NCBI GenBank assembly: GCA_900316295.1
Contig: ONCJ01000022.1
Location: 1 to 44,163, forward strand
Origin: an uncultured Prevotella sp.
GTDB lineage: Bacteria > Bacteroidota > Bacteroidia > Bacteroidales > Bacteroidaceae
Length of the DNA: 44,163 nucleotides
Reading direction: 5' to 3'
The notes beneath the pieces were generated by a model. That model saw nothing but the letters and a program-made list of their open reading frames with translations, ran no database searches and was not told the DNA's origin. Positions 31,421-39,203 of the stretch are shown piece by piece (within the stretch, counting starts at the first letter, position 1; the number at the start of each line of letters is the position of its first letter). Both the position numbers and the translations under genes were made by a program.

Positions 31421-32980
31421 TTAAAACTTAGAACGTAGCCATTTGAGCGGTTTTTGAAGCAAATTCTTTATTCCTTTCTTGTTTTCAACCTTATTTTCTT
31501 TCATTGGTTGAGTTTGTTTGGGATTATTGTGACGTTTTGCTCTCAATGACTCTTGTGTGGCTTGCGGTTTGTCATTACGTGAAGGACGGCGACGATTGTT
31601 GCGAGATTTGTTGGGATTGCCATTACGATTGTTGTTGTTCTTAGCCTCTCGTGGTTCGCCTTTATGACTGTTATTGGGTTTGGTCTCGCTTTTTTCGGGG
31701 TTGTGATTGCCATTATTTTTGTACTCGCGCTTCTCATCCCTTACCTCTTTATTCTTATTAGGCTTTCTGCGATGAGCGTTCTTGTTGCGGTTGTCACGAC
31801 GAGTCTTCTTAGCAGACCGATTAGCAGTCTTGTATTCGGGAGTTTCTCCAAGTTCTTCTGGAACAGCTACCTTGTCGATGGTCTTGTCGAGAAATCGCTC
31901 GATATCCTTAAAGTAGCGTATATCGTCAGGGTTGACCAGAGTAATGGCTCGCCCGTCGCGGTCAGCTCGTGCTGTGCGCCCTATGCGGTGGACATAATCT
32001 TCTGCGTCGCGAGGCACGTCAAAGTTGATTACCATTGCGATATCGTCAATATCTATGCCGCGGGCTACAATGTCAGTTGCGACGAGTACGTCGATTTGGC
32101 CACTCTTGAACTGGTACATCATTTCGTCGCGTTGTGCTTGGTCGAGGTCAGAGTGCATCTCACCGCTATTGATACGTAGCCTTTGCAGCGCATGTTGTAT
32201 CTGTTTCACCATTTGCTTTTTACCCGAGAAGATGATGACACGTTTGAGGTCGCCTTGACGGAAGAGTTGTTTCAGAATCTCGAGTTTCTGAGTGTCATAG
32301 CATACGTAAGCCTCCTGCTTAATCTTCTCGGCAGGTTTGCTAACGGCAATCTTGACTGTTGTCGGGTTTTTGAGAAGTGTATGTGCCAGTTCTTCGATCT
32401 TATCTGGCATAGTTGCTGAGAACATCACGGTTTGGCATTTGTCAGGAAGTGTCTTCGCAATCTTCATGATGTCATCCGAGAAACCCATGTCAAGCATCCT
32501 GTCTGCCTCGTCAAGTACAAAGAACGATACTTTGCTGAAGTCTACATTACCCATTGTCATGTGAGAGATGAGTCGTCCAGGTGTTGCAATGACCACATCG
32601 GCTCCCATGGTCAGGCTCTTCAGCTCCTGATCGTATCGATTACCGTCATTGCCTCCATAGATGGCAATGCTACTCACTCCGTTGAGATAATAGCTGAAGC
32701 CTTGCATTGCTTGGTCGATCTGTTGAGCCAGCTCACGTGTAGGAGCCATAATGACGCAGTTGTTGGCATCCTCAGGGAAACCACCATCCGCCAGTCGGCT
32801 CAGTATGGGTAGCAGATATGCGGCAGTCTTGCCGGTACCTGTTTGTGCGATGCCTAACACATCCTTGCCTTTAAGTATCTCTGGGATACACTTTTCTTGT
32901 ATTGGGGTACAGGTGTCAAAGCGCATGTCATAGAGCGCATCAAGCACGTTATCATTAAGGTCTAATTCGTCGAAATACAT
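31421..32980 (-). CDS. DEAD-box RNA helicase (RhlE-like) with basic low-complexity tail
   Basis: Start placed at ATG 32980 (MYFDELDLNDNVLDALYDM), which avoids overlap with the permease gene; an in-frame ATG at 33004 would overlap it by 14 nt. This gives 519 residues. Core motifs: Q motif TPIQEKCIP, AQTGTGKT, PTRELAQQ, VLDEADRMLDMGF, SATMP, VATDIVARGIDI and HRIGRTAR. The last about 150 residues are Lys/Arg/Asn-rich (RDNRNKNAHRRKPNKN) and probably bind RNA. Cytoplasmic ATP-dependent unwinding in ribosome assembly or cold adaptation is the usual role. Last gene of the lon-tgt-lptF/G-helicase operon. Confidence 0.93.
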   Translation of the reverse strand: MYFDELDLNDNVLDALYDMRFDTCTPIQEKCIPEILKGKDVLGIAQTGTGKTAAYLLPILSRLADGGFPEDANNCVIMAPTRELAQQIDQAMQGFSYYLNGVSSIAIYGGNDGNRYDQELKSLTMGADVVIATPGRLISHMTMGNVDFSKVSFFVLDEADRMLDMGFSDDIMKIAKTLPDKCQTVMFSATMPDKIEELAHTLLKNPTTVKIAVSKPAEKIKQEAYVCYDTQKLEILKQLFRQGDLKRVIIFSGKKQMVKQIQHALQRLRINSGEMHSDLDQAQRDEMMYQFKSGQIDVLVATDIVARGIDIDDIAMVINFDVPRDAEDYVHRIGRTARADRDGRAITLVNPDDIRYFKDIERFLDKTIDKVAVPEELGETPEYKTANRSAKKTRRDNRNKNAHRRKPNKNKEVRDEKREYKNNGNHNPEKSETKPNNSHKGEPREAKNNNNRNGNPNKSRNNRRRPSRNDKPQATQESLRAKRHNNPKQTQPMKENKVENKKGIKNLLQKPLKWLRSKF

Positions 32981-32990
32981 AATATAAAAA

Positions 32991-34232
32991 TCAATTGGGT
33001 GCATGTCTATAGCAGTAGTATGCTATAAATGCAAAGATAATGTTTGGAATCCACGCTGCCAGTATTGGTGGCGTGTCGGCATTGATGGCAAAGGTGGAGC
33101 TGACTGTTTGCAGCATAATATAAGCAAAACTCAGTGCCAGTCCGATGCCAAGATATAGTCCCATACCACCTTTACGCTTGCGTGATGAGAGTGACAATCC
33201 TATCGTGGTAAGGATAAATGAAGCAAATGACATAGCGATGCGTTTATGGTATTCTACCTCATATTGCACTACATTGCCTGATCCGCGTGATGTTTGCTTG
33301 GATATATAGTCGAGTAGTTGTGGAGAGGTAAATGTCTCTTGCTGCCCTTTAGAGTATACCAGATCGGTAGGCTCCATAAGTATCACTGTGTCTTTCTTTG
33401 TCCCGCTTGTTATCTGCTCCTTTAGTCCTACAAGTTTTCTTACTTTCCAGTTAGTTACCTTCCAGTGGTATTTGGAGTCGGAGATGGTATCATATTGTAT
33501 TTCGGTTGCTGTCATGTGACTTACGAGCTTTTTATTCTCGAACTTATCCAGACAGAAACCAAAACCACGTTTGTAGTTGTTGTCATAGTGTTGTATGTAT
33601 GCTATGACACCTTCGTCCACCTGTAGTTGTACGTTCTCAGCAGAAGTGTTACGTTTCTTGTTTTTGTACATTGTTTCGAAATTCTGTCTTACCACCGTGC
33701 CATGAGGTATCACATAGGCACCAAGATAGAATGTCGTGGCTGAGATGAGCACACATGAGATCATGTATGGTCGCATAAGTCGTTTGAATGACATTCCTGC
33801 AGCAAGCATTGCGATGATTTCAGAGTTACCAGCCAATTTGGAGGTGAAGAATATCACAGCAATGAAAACAAACAATGGACTGAAGAGGTTGGCGAAGTAT
33901 GGAATGAAGTTGGCGTAATAGTCGAAGACAATAGCTTTGAGAGGGGCGTGATATTGACTGAACTTGGCCAGGTTCTCATTGACGTCAAAGACAATGGAGA
34001 TGGAAATAATCAATGCGATAGCAAAGATATATGTACCGATAAACTTCTTTATGATGTACCAGTCGAGGATGCTGATGTATCGGCGTGGATGAAGCCAACT
34101 AAGCTTGTGTAGCAGCCACTCCAGTTTCGGGCGTAGCCAGTGCCACAGTGTTACCAGCCATCCCATCCTGTTGCGTACTGTTCTGAGGATGCGTAACGGT
34201 GTGTGTAGCTTTCTAATCAGTTTTCTGTCCAT
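32991..34232 (-). CDS. LptF/LptG-family permease of the LPS transport ABC complex
   Basis: 413 residues. Inner-membrane subunit that, with LptB and its partner, extracts LPS for delivery to the outer membrane. The N-terminal helix IGTYIFAIALIISISIVFDV follows a 60-residue basic/Trp-rich extension; helices 2-3 include FSPLFVFIAVIFFTSKLAG and the conserved SEIIAMLAAGMS coupling helix. A periplasmic beta-jellyroll occupies about 180-310, and two more helices pairs lie at the end (SFASFILTTIGLSLSSRKR, GIGLALSFAYIMLQTVS). LptF and LptG cannot be separated confidently. It is 9 bp after tgt. Confidence 0.9.
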   Translation of the reverse strand: MDRKLIRKLHTPLRILRTVRNRMGWLVTLWHWLRPKLEWLLHKLSWLHPRRYISILDWYIIKKFIGTYIFAIALIISISIVFDVNENLAKFSQYHAPLKAIVFDYYANFIPYFANLFSPLFVFIAVIFFTSKLAGNSEIIAMLAAGMSFKRLMRPYMISCVLISATTFYLGAYVIPHGTVVRQNFETMYKNKKRNTSAENVQLQVDEGVIAYIQHYDNNYKRGFGFCLDKFENKKLVSHMTATEIQYDTISDSKYHWKVTNWKVRKLVGLKEQITSGTKKDTVILMEPTDLVYSKGQQETFTSPQLLDYISKQTSRGSGNVVQYEVEYHKRIAMSFASFILTTIGLSLSSRKRKGGMGLYLGIGLALSFAYIMLQTVSSTFAINADTPPILAAWIPNIIFAFIAYYCYRHAPN

Positions 34233-34241
34233 AACAATTTT

Positions 34242-35369
34242 TTATCTCCGTTGTCCCAGTTGGTCTATTATACCACGTTTCCACTGTGTGAAGTCACCTT
34301 GTATTATATGTTGACGTGCGTCACTCACCAGTCTCAGATAGAAAGCAAGGTTGTGTATGCTTGCAATCTGCATTGCCAGGAGCTCTTGTGCCTTGAAAAG
34401 ATGGTGCAGATAGGCCTTGGTATATACTTGGTCGGTATAACATCCGTCAGGGTCGATTGGTGAGAAGTCGTTTTCCCATTTTTTGTTACGAAGGTTCATG
34501 GTACCCTCATACGTGAAGAGCATGGCATTGCGTCCGTTGCGTGTAGGCATTACACAATCGAACATGTCGACTCCGCGTTCTATGGCTTCAAGGATGTTTT
34601 GTGGTGTACCTACCCCCATTAGATAACGTGGCTTGTCCTTAGGAAGTATCTCGTTGACCACCTCAATCATCTCGTACATTACTTCGGTGGGCTCACCTAC
34701 AGCCAATCCGCCAATGGCATTACCATCGGCTCCCTTATCTGCGACATATTTTGCAGCCTCACGTCGCAGGTCTTTGTAGGTACATCCTTGGACGATGGGA
34801 AAGAGCGACTGACGATAACCATAGAGTGGCTCGGTAGCTTGAAATCTCTTGACACATCTGTCAAGCCATCGTTGGGTCAGATGCAGACTGTTCTTAGCAT
34901 ACGTGTAGTCGCTCTGACCTGGAGGACACTCGTCGAATGCCATGATGATGTCGGCACCGATAATCCTTTGAGTATCCATCACGTTCTCTGGAGTGAAGAT
35001 GTGCTTCGAGCCGTCAATGTGTGAACGAAACTCGCACCCCTCCTCTTTAAGTTTTCTGATACCTGTAAGCGAGAATACCTGAAATCCACCAGAGTCTGTC
35101 AATATAGGACGCTCCCATCCGTTGAACTTATGCAGTCCGCCAGCATCTTTCAGTATATTCAATCCAGGACGCAGATATAGATGGTAGGTGTTGCCAAGAA
35201 TGATCTGAGCCTTTACCTGTTCGCGAAGTTCGCTGAAGTGTACACCTTTGACAGAACCACATGTACCTACTGGCATAAAGATAGGAGTCTCTATCGTTCC
35301 GTGATCGGTAGTGATGAGTCCTGCTCTGGCATCAGAGCTCTGGTCGGTATGTCGCAGGTCGAATGTCAT
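34242..35369 (-). CDS. tgt: Queuine/preQ1 tRNA-guanine transglycosylase
   Basis: 375 residues, full length. Exchanges G34 for preQ1 in tRNAs with GUN anticodons, a step towards queuosine. Motifs: LTDSGGFQVFSL (substrate pocket), IVQGCTYKDLRREAA, NAIGGLAVGEP, and GVDMFDCVMPTRNGRNAM with the nucleophilic Asp region. The usual zinc cluster CxCxxC between PIDP and AYLHHL is not intact: the stretch reads PIDPDGCYTDQVYTKAYL, with only one Cys, although the downstream IASIHN histidine remains. ATG overlaps the lon TAA by one base, so translation is coupled. Confidence 0.94.
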   Translation of the reverse strand: MTFDLRHTDQSSDARAGLITTDHGTIETPIFMPVGTCGSVKGVHFSELREQVKAQIILGNTYHLYLRPGLNILKDAGGLHKFNGWERPILTDSGGFQVFSLTGIRKLKEEGCEFRSHIDGSKHIFTPENVMDTQRIIGADIIMAFDECPPGQSDYTYAKNSLHLTQRWLDRCVKRFQATEPLYGYRQSLFPIVQGCTYKDLRREAAKYVADKGADGNAIGGLAVGEPTEVMYEMIEVVNEILPKDKPRYLMGVGTPQNILEAIERGVDMFDCVMPTRNGRNAMLFTYEGTMNLRNKKWENDFSPIDPDGCYTDQVYTKAYLHHLFKAQELLAMQIASIHNLAFYLRLVSDARQHIIQGDFTQWKRGIIDQLGQRR

Positions 35370-37840
35370 TATTTCTTCTCTTTTTCTTCCTCGACAGTGA
35401 GATTTACAGGATTGTCGACAATCTCATCAGTCAAAGCATAGTCCCACACCTCACGTACATTTTCTACATAATGGAAATTCACACCCTTAAGATATTTGTC
35501 GGGTATCTCCTCTATGTCTTTCCTGTTTTCACAGCACATTACTATGTCCGTTATGCCTGCACGCTTGGCAGCCAGTATTTTCTCCTTGATACCACCTACA
35601 GGTAGTACTTTCCCGCGCAATGTTATCTCGCCTGTCATGGCAACATTCTTGCGCACCTTGCGCTGAGTCAGCGCTGAAGCGATAGATGTGGCGATAGTGA
35701 TGCCTGCTGATGGACCATCCTTTGGAGTGGCGCCTTCAGGCACATGTATATGTATGTTCCATTGCTCGAAGATGCGATAGTCAACACCGAGGGTGTCTAT
35801 ATGTGCCTTCACATATTCAAGGGCAATGACAGCAGACTCCTTCATAACGTCACCCAGATTACCTGTTAGAGTCAGTTTGCCAGCCTTACCTTTTGACAGT
35901 GAAGTTTCTATGAAGAGGATCTCTCCGCCAACGCTGGTCCATGCAAGACCCGTCACCACTCCGGCATAGTCGTTGCCCTGATAGATGTCACGATAGAATG
36001 GTGGCTTGCCGAGTAGATCTTCGATCTCTTTCGGTGTAATCTTCAAGTAGGGCAGCGCATAGTCCATTGCTTTCTTGAATGCCAGTTTGCGCAGTGCCTT
36101 ATTGAACTGTTTCTCTAATTGTCTGACGCCACTCTCACGAGTATACTGTTCAATGACCTTCTCTATAGCGCTCTTGTTGAATGTCAATTTCTTGTCCTTG
36201 CTAAGCCCGGAATTTTCTTTCTCTTTTGGAATGAGATGGCGCTTAGCTATCTCTATCTTCTCTTCGGTGATGTAGCCACTAACCTCAATTATCTCCATTC
36301 GGTCGAGTAGTGGACGTGGAATTGTGCTGAGGTTATTGGCTGTAGCGATGAACAATACCTTTGACAAGTCGAAGTCAACGTCCAAGTAGTTGTCATGGAA
36401 GGCATTGTTTTGCTCTGGGTCAAGCACCTCGAGCAGGGCTGAAGCTGGGTCTCCATTGATGGTGTTCTGTGTAACCTTGTCTATCTCGTCAAGAATAAAG
36501 ACGGGGTTTGACGAACCTGCCTTTTGGATATTCTTAATGATACGTCCAGGCATTGCCCCGATGTAAGTACGGCGATGACCACGTATCTCGGCTTCGTCAT
36601 GCAGACCACCGAGCGACATCCTCACATATTTTCTGTTCATTGCTTCGGCGATGCTCTTTCCCAGACTGGTCTTGCCGACACCTGGAGGGCCATAGAGACA
36701 TAGGATAGGTGATTTCAGATCGCCACGTAGTTGTAGTACAGCGATGTATTCAAGTATTCGTTCCTTGACTTTCTCCATGCCGTAATGGTCTCTGTCGAGC
36801 ACTTTCTTGGCTTTCTTCAGGTCGAGGTCGTCCTTAGTAAATTCATTCCACGGCAGCGACACCATCGTTTGCAGGTAGTTCAGTAGCAGACTGAAGTCTG
36901 GACTCTGAGGATTGAGAGTGTCCAGCTTGTCAAGCTCCTTGTTGAATACAGCCTGTACATCCTTCGACCATTTCTTATTCTTGGCTTTCTTTTCTAACTC
37001 TTTTCTCTCAGGTGAACCATCGCCATTACCGAGCTCCTCCTTGATGTTCTTGATCTGCTGTTGCAGGAAGTATTCGCGTTGTTGCTCGTCAAGATCCTCT
37101 CTTGTCTTCGATCGTATGTCCTGTTTCAGCTGTAACAGCTGTATCTCACGACTCAAGATTCTTAACAGGCGGAACAAGCGATCTTTAATGCTATCTTCCA
37201 GGAAGAGGTTCATCTTGTCAGAGATGTTAAACGGCAGGGTAGTACATACGAAGTTGATAGCTACGATAGCGTTTGTGATATTCTCTAATGCATATTGTGT
37301 CTCATTGGGTATGTCATCATGCTTCCTGATATATTCCACAGTTGTACTATGGAAATCTTCAAAAGCTGTGTAGAACTCCTTGTCTTTAGAATTTGGCATA
37401 ATCTCGTCCATCTTGACACATTCTCCCATGAAATATGTGTCATAGAATGAAAGAGATGTCAGCTTACAGCGACATAATCCCTGGACGATGGCAGTTTTTG
37501 TGTTGCCCTGACCTGGCACGTCCAGCACTTTGATGAGCTTTGCATATATTCCGTATTCAAAGAGGTCGGACTTCTTTGTAGGGTGCTCTATTCTCGGGTC
37601 CTTTTGTGGAACAATCAGCATGGTGTCACTGCCATGCTTGAAGTTCTCTACATCTAAAACCAGATGCAGGCTTTCACTTCTACCTATGAGAATTGGCGTG
37701 ATAACACCAGGGAAGACTACCAAGTTGCGTGTAGCAAGGACAGGTATCGCCTTTTCTGGAACAGGTTGTTTGAGCAACAGTTCGATATCGTCCCCGTAAT
37801 CGGCTATCATCTGAAAATTATTGTTATCTTGATTACTCAT
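35369..37840 (-). CDS. lon: ATP-dependent protease Lon (LonA type)
   Basis: 823 residues. Cytoplasmic AAA+ serine protease for misfolded and regulatory proteins. Order: N-terminal substrate-binding domain ([14 protein letters not shown]), coiled coil ([20 protein letters not shown]-type segment), Walker [16 protein letters not shown], Walker [12 protein letters not shown], sensor [20 protein letters not shown], and the protease domain with Ser in [14 protein letters not shown] and Lys in [17 protein letters not shown]. First gene of a four-gene operon. The -7 box is at 37875-37882 and a 7-bp tandem repeat lies just upstream. Confidence 0.96.
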   Translation of the reverse strand: MSNQDNNNFQMIADYGDDIELLLKQPVPEKAIPVLATRNLVVFPGVITPILIGRSESLHLVLDVENFKHGSDTMLIVPQKDPRIEHPTKKSDLFEYGIYAKLIKVLDVPGQGNTKTAIVQGLCRCKLTSLSFYDTYFMGECVKMDEIMPNSKDKEFYTAFEDFHSTTVEYIRKHDDIPNETQYALENITNAIVAINFVCTTLPFNISDKMNLFLEDSIKDRLFRLLRILSREIQLLQLKQDIRSKTREDLDEQQREYFLQQQIKNIKEELGNGDGSPERKELEKKAKNKKWSKDVQAVFNKELDKLDTLNPQSPDFSLLLNYLQTMVSLPWNEFTKDDLDLKKAKKVLDRDHYGMEKVKERILEYIAVLQLRGDLKSPILCLYGPPGVGKTSLGKSIAEAMNRKYVRMSLGGLHDEAEIRGHRRTYIGAMPGRIIKNIQKAGSSNPVFILDEIDKVTQNTINGDPASALLEVLDPEQNNAFHDNYLDVDFDLSKVLFIATANNLSTIPRPLLDRMEIIEVSGYITEEKIEIAKRHLIPKEKENSGLSKDKKLTFNKSAIEKVIEQYTRESGVRQLEKQFNKALRKLAFKKAMDYALPYLKITPKEIEDLLGKPPFYRDIYQGNDYAGVVTGLAWTSVGGEILFIETSLSKGKAGKLTLTGNLGDVMKESAVIALEYVKAHIDTLGVDYRIFEQWNIHIHVPEGATPKDGPSAGITIATSIASALTQRKVRKNVAMTGEITLRGKVLPVGGIKEKILAAKRAGITDIVMCCENRKDIEEIPDKYLKGVNFHYVENVREVWDYALTDEIVDNPVNLTVEEEKEKK

Positions 37841-37874
37841 ATTCGGTTTATTATCCTTAATCGTTTTTAAAGTG

Positions 37875-37882
37875 CAAAGGTA
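37875..37882 (-). promoter_or_regulatory. Putative -7 box of the lon operon
   Basis: Minus-strand TACCTTTG, 34 bp before the lon ATG. The expected -33 region (about 37901-37906) lies inside the 7-bp repeat tract, and no TTTG is present. Confidence 0.55.
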
Positions 37883-37889
37883 CGAAAAT

Positions 37890-37917
37890 AATGCGTAATG
37901 CGTAATGCGTAATGCGT
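37890..37917. repeat. Four tandem copies of AATGCGT upstream of lon
   Basis: AATGCGT is repeated exactly four times, followed by AAT. The tract covers the -33 position of the lon promoter. Similar short tracts are common in Bacteroidales intergenic DNA, from memory. Confidence 0.85.
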
Positions 37918-38009
37918 AATTTTTCCTTATGGTGCTTTTTTTTAATGTATTTTTGTGAAATGTTTGTTATTTTCTTTCTCTTCGTTGCCGCCATAATATT
38001 ATAATGTAC

Positions 38010-38017
38010 TATCTTTG
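38010..38017 (+). promoter_or_regulatory. Putative -7 box for panB
   Basis: TATCTTTG, 39 bp before the ATG at 38057. A GTTG lies 22 bp upstream as a weak -33 candidate. Confidence 0.55.
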
Positions 38018-38056
38018 CACCCTAAATTTTATTAAGAAGAATTTATTATAGAAAAT

Positions 38057-38878
38057 ATGGCGGGATATTTGATAACAGATCAGAAAAAGATTACGACGAA
38101 GAGGTTTCTTGAGATGAAACAGAATGGTGATAAGATAGCTATGCTTACAGCATACGACTACACCACAGCATCTATCTTGGATGCTGCAGGAGTTGACAGC
38201 ATACTCATCGGCGATTCTGCTTCTAATATCATGGTTGGCAACGCCACTACATTGCCAATGACTGTCGATCAGATGATTTATCATGCTCGTTGTGTTACTA
38301 ATGGTGTTAAGCGTGCATTGATAATATGTGACATGCCTTTTGGTAGTTATCAGATTTCTCGCGAGGAAGGCATCAGGAACGCTTGTCGTATAATGAAGGA
38401 AAGTGGGGTAGACGCTCTGAAAATAGAGGGAGGCATAGAGATTATTGATACCATTAAGGGTATCATTGATGCCGGCATCCCCGTATGTGGCCATTTAGGT
38501 CTTACGCCACAGAGCGTTCATAAGTTTGGTGGTTATGGCGTACGTGCTAAGGATGAGGCTGAGGCTGAGAAACTAATAAGCGACGCTCTTGCGTTGGACA
38601 AGGCTGGATGCTTTGCCATTACACTTGAGAAGGTTCCTGCAGCACTTGCTACAGAAGTGACCCGTCAGGTCAAGGCTGCCACCATCGGTATCGGTGCGGG
38701 CAATGGTTGCGACGGACAGGTGCTGGTATATGCTGATGCTCTGGGTATGAATCAGGGATTCAAACCAAAATTCCTGCGCATATTTGCAAATATGGCAGAG
38801 GTGATGACCGATGGCGTTGGCGACTATGTACGTGCAGTCAAGGATTCTACATTTCCTGCGGAGTCGGAGTCATACTAA
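38057..38878 (+). CDS. panB: 3-methyl-2-oxobutanoate hydroxymethyltransferase (ketopantoate hydroxymethyltransferase)
   Basis: 273 residues. Adds a hydroxymethyl group from 5,10-methylene-THF to alpha-ketoisovalerate, the first step of pantothenate synthesis. Signatures: MLTAYDYTTASILDAAGVD, ILIGDSASNIMVG (metal Asp), CDMPFGSYQIS, ALKIEGG, VCGHLGLTPQSVHKFGGYGV with the catalytic region, and IGIGAGNGCDGQVLVYAD. Full length. Stands alone; its 3' end overlaps the convergent small gene by about 30 bp. Confidence 0.95.
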   Translation: MAGYLITDQKKITTKRFLEMKQNGDKIAMLTAYDYTTASILDAAGVDSILIGDSASNIMVGNATTLPMTVDQMIYHARCVTNGVKRALIICDMPFGSYQISREEGIRNACRIMKESGVDALKIEGGIEIIDTIKGIIDAGIPVCGHLGLTPQSVHKFGGYGVRAKDEAEAEKLISDALALDKAGCFAITLEKVPAALATEVTRQVKAATIGIGAGNGCDGQVLVYADALGMNQGFKPKFLRIFANMAEVMTDGVGDYVRAVKDSTFPAESESY

Positions 38879-39176
38879 CGGGATGCTCCTCATTCCATTT
38901 GACAAAGAGGAGTATCAGTTTGTGTAGACCATACGCCTTCATATATTTATGATACACAACATCCAAGCACAGGTCGAGCAGTTGTTTGTCTTGGCCTGTG
39001 CTTGATTCTAATAGTGAGCGTACGTTCAGACGTAATTTCTCAACCACACTCTCATCTACGATGCCGTTGCTGTCAATGAGATCCTTTAGAAGTGAGTATT
39101 TTCTTATTGTTTCCAGATGTTCGTCACTCACTTCTATGTACTTACTTTTTGAGATGTTAGCTTCTATTTGGTACAT
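38847..39176 (-). CDS. Small protein of unknown function (109 residues)
   Basis: Not recognised. The protein is mainly helical and charged (SKSKYIEVSDEHLETIRKY, EKLRLNVRSLLESSTGQD, KYMKAYGLHKLILLFVKWNE), without signal peptide, Cys pairs or transmembrane segment. It lies 27 bp after the exported amidase-like gene on the same strand and runs into the convergent panB 3' end. Codon use looks like the neighbours, so it is probably a real gene, perhaps last in that operon. Confidence 0.65.
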   Translation of the reverse strand: MYQIEANISKSKYIEVSDEHLETIRKYSLLKDLIDSNGIVDESVVEKLRLNVRSLLESSTGQDKQLLDLCLDVVYHKYMKAYGLHKLILLFVKWNEEHPVSMTPTPQEM

Positions 39177-39203
39177 TGTCTTATATGTTTAGTTATGGAA
39201 TCA

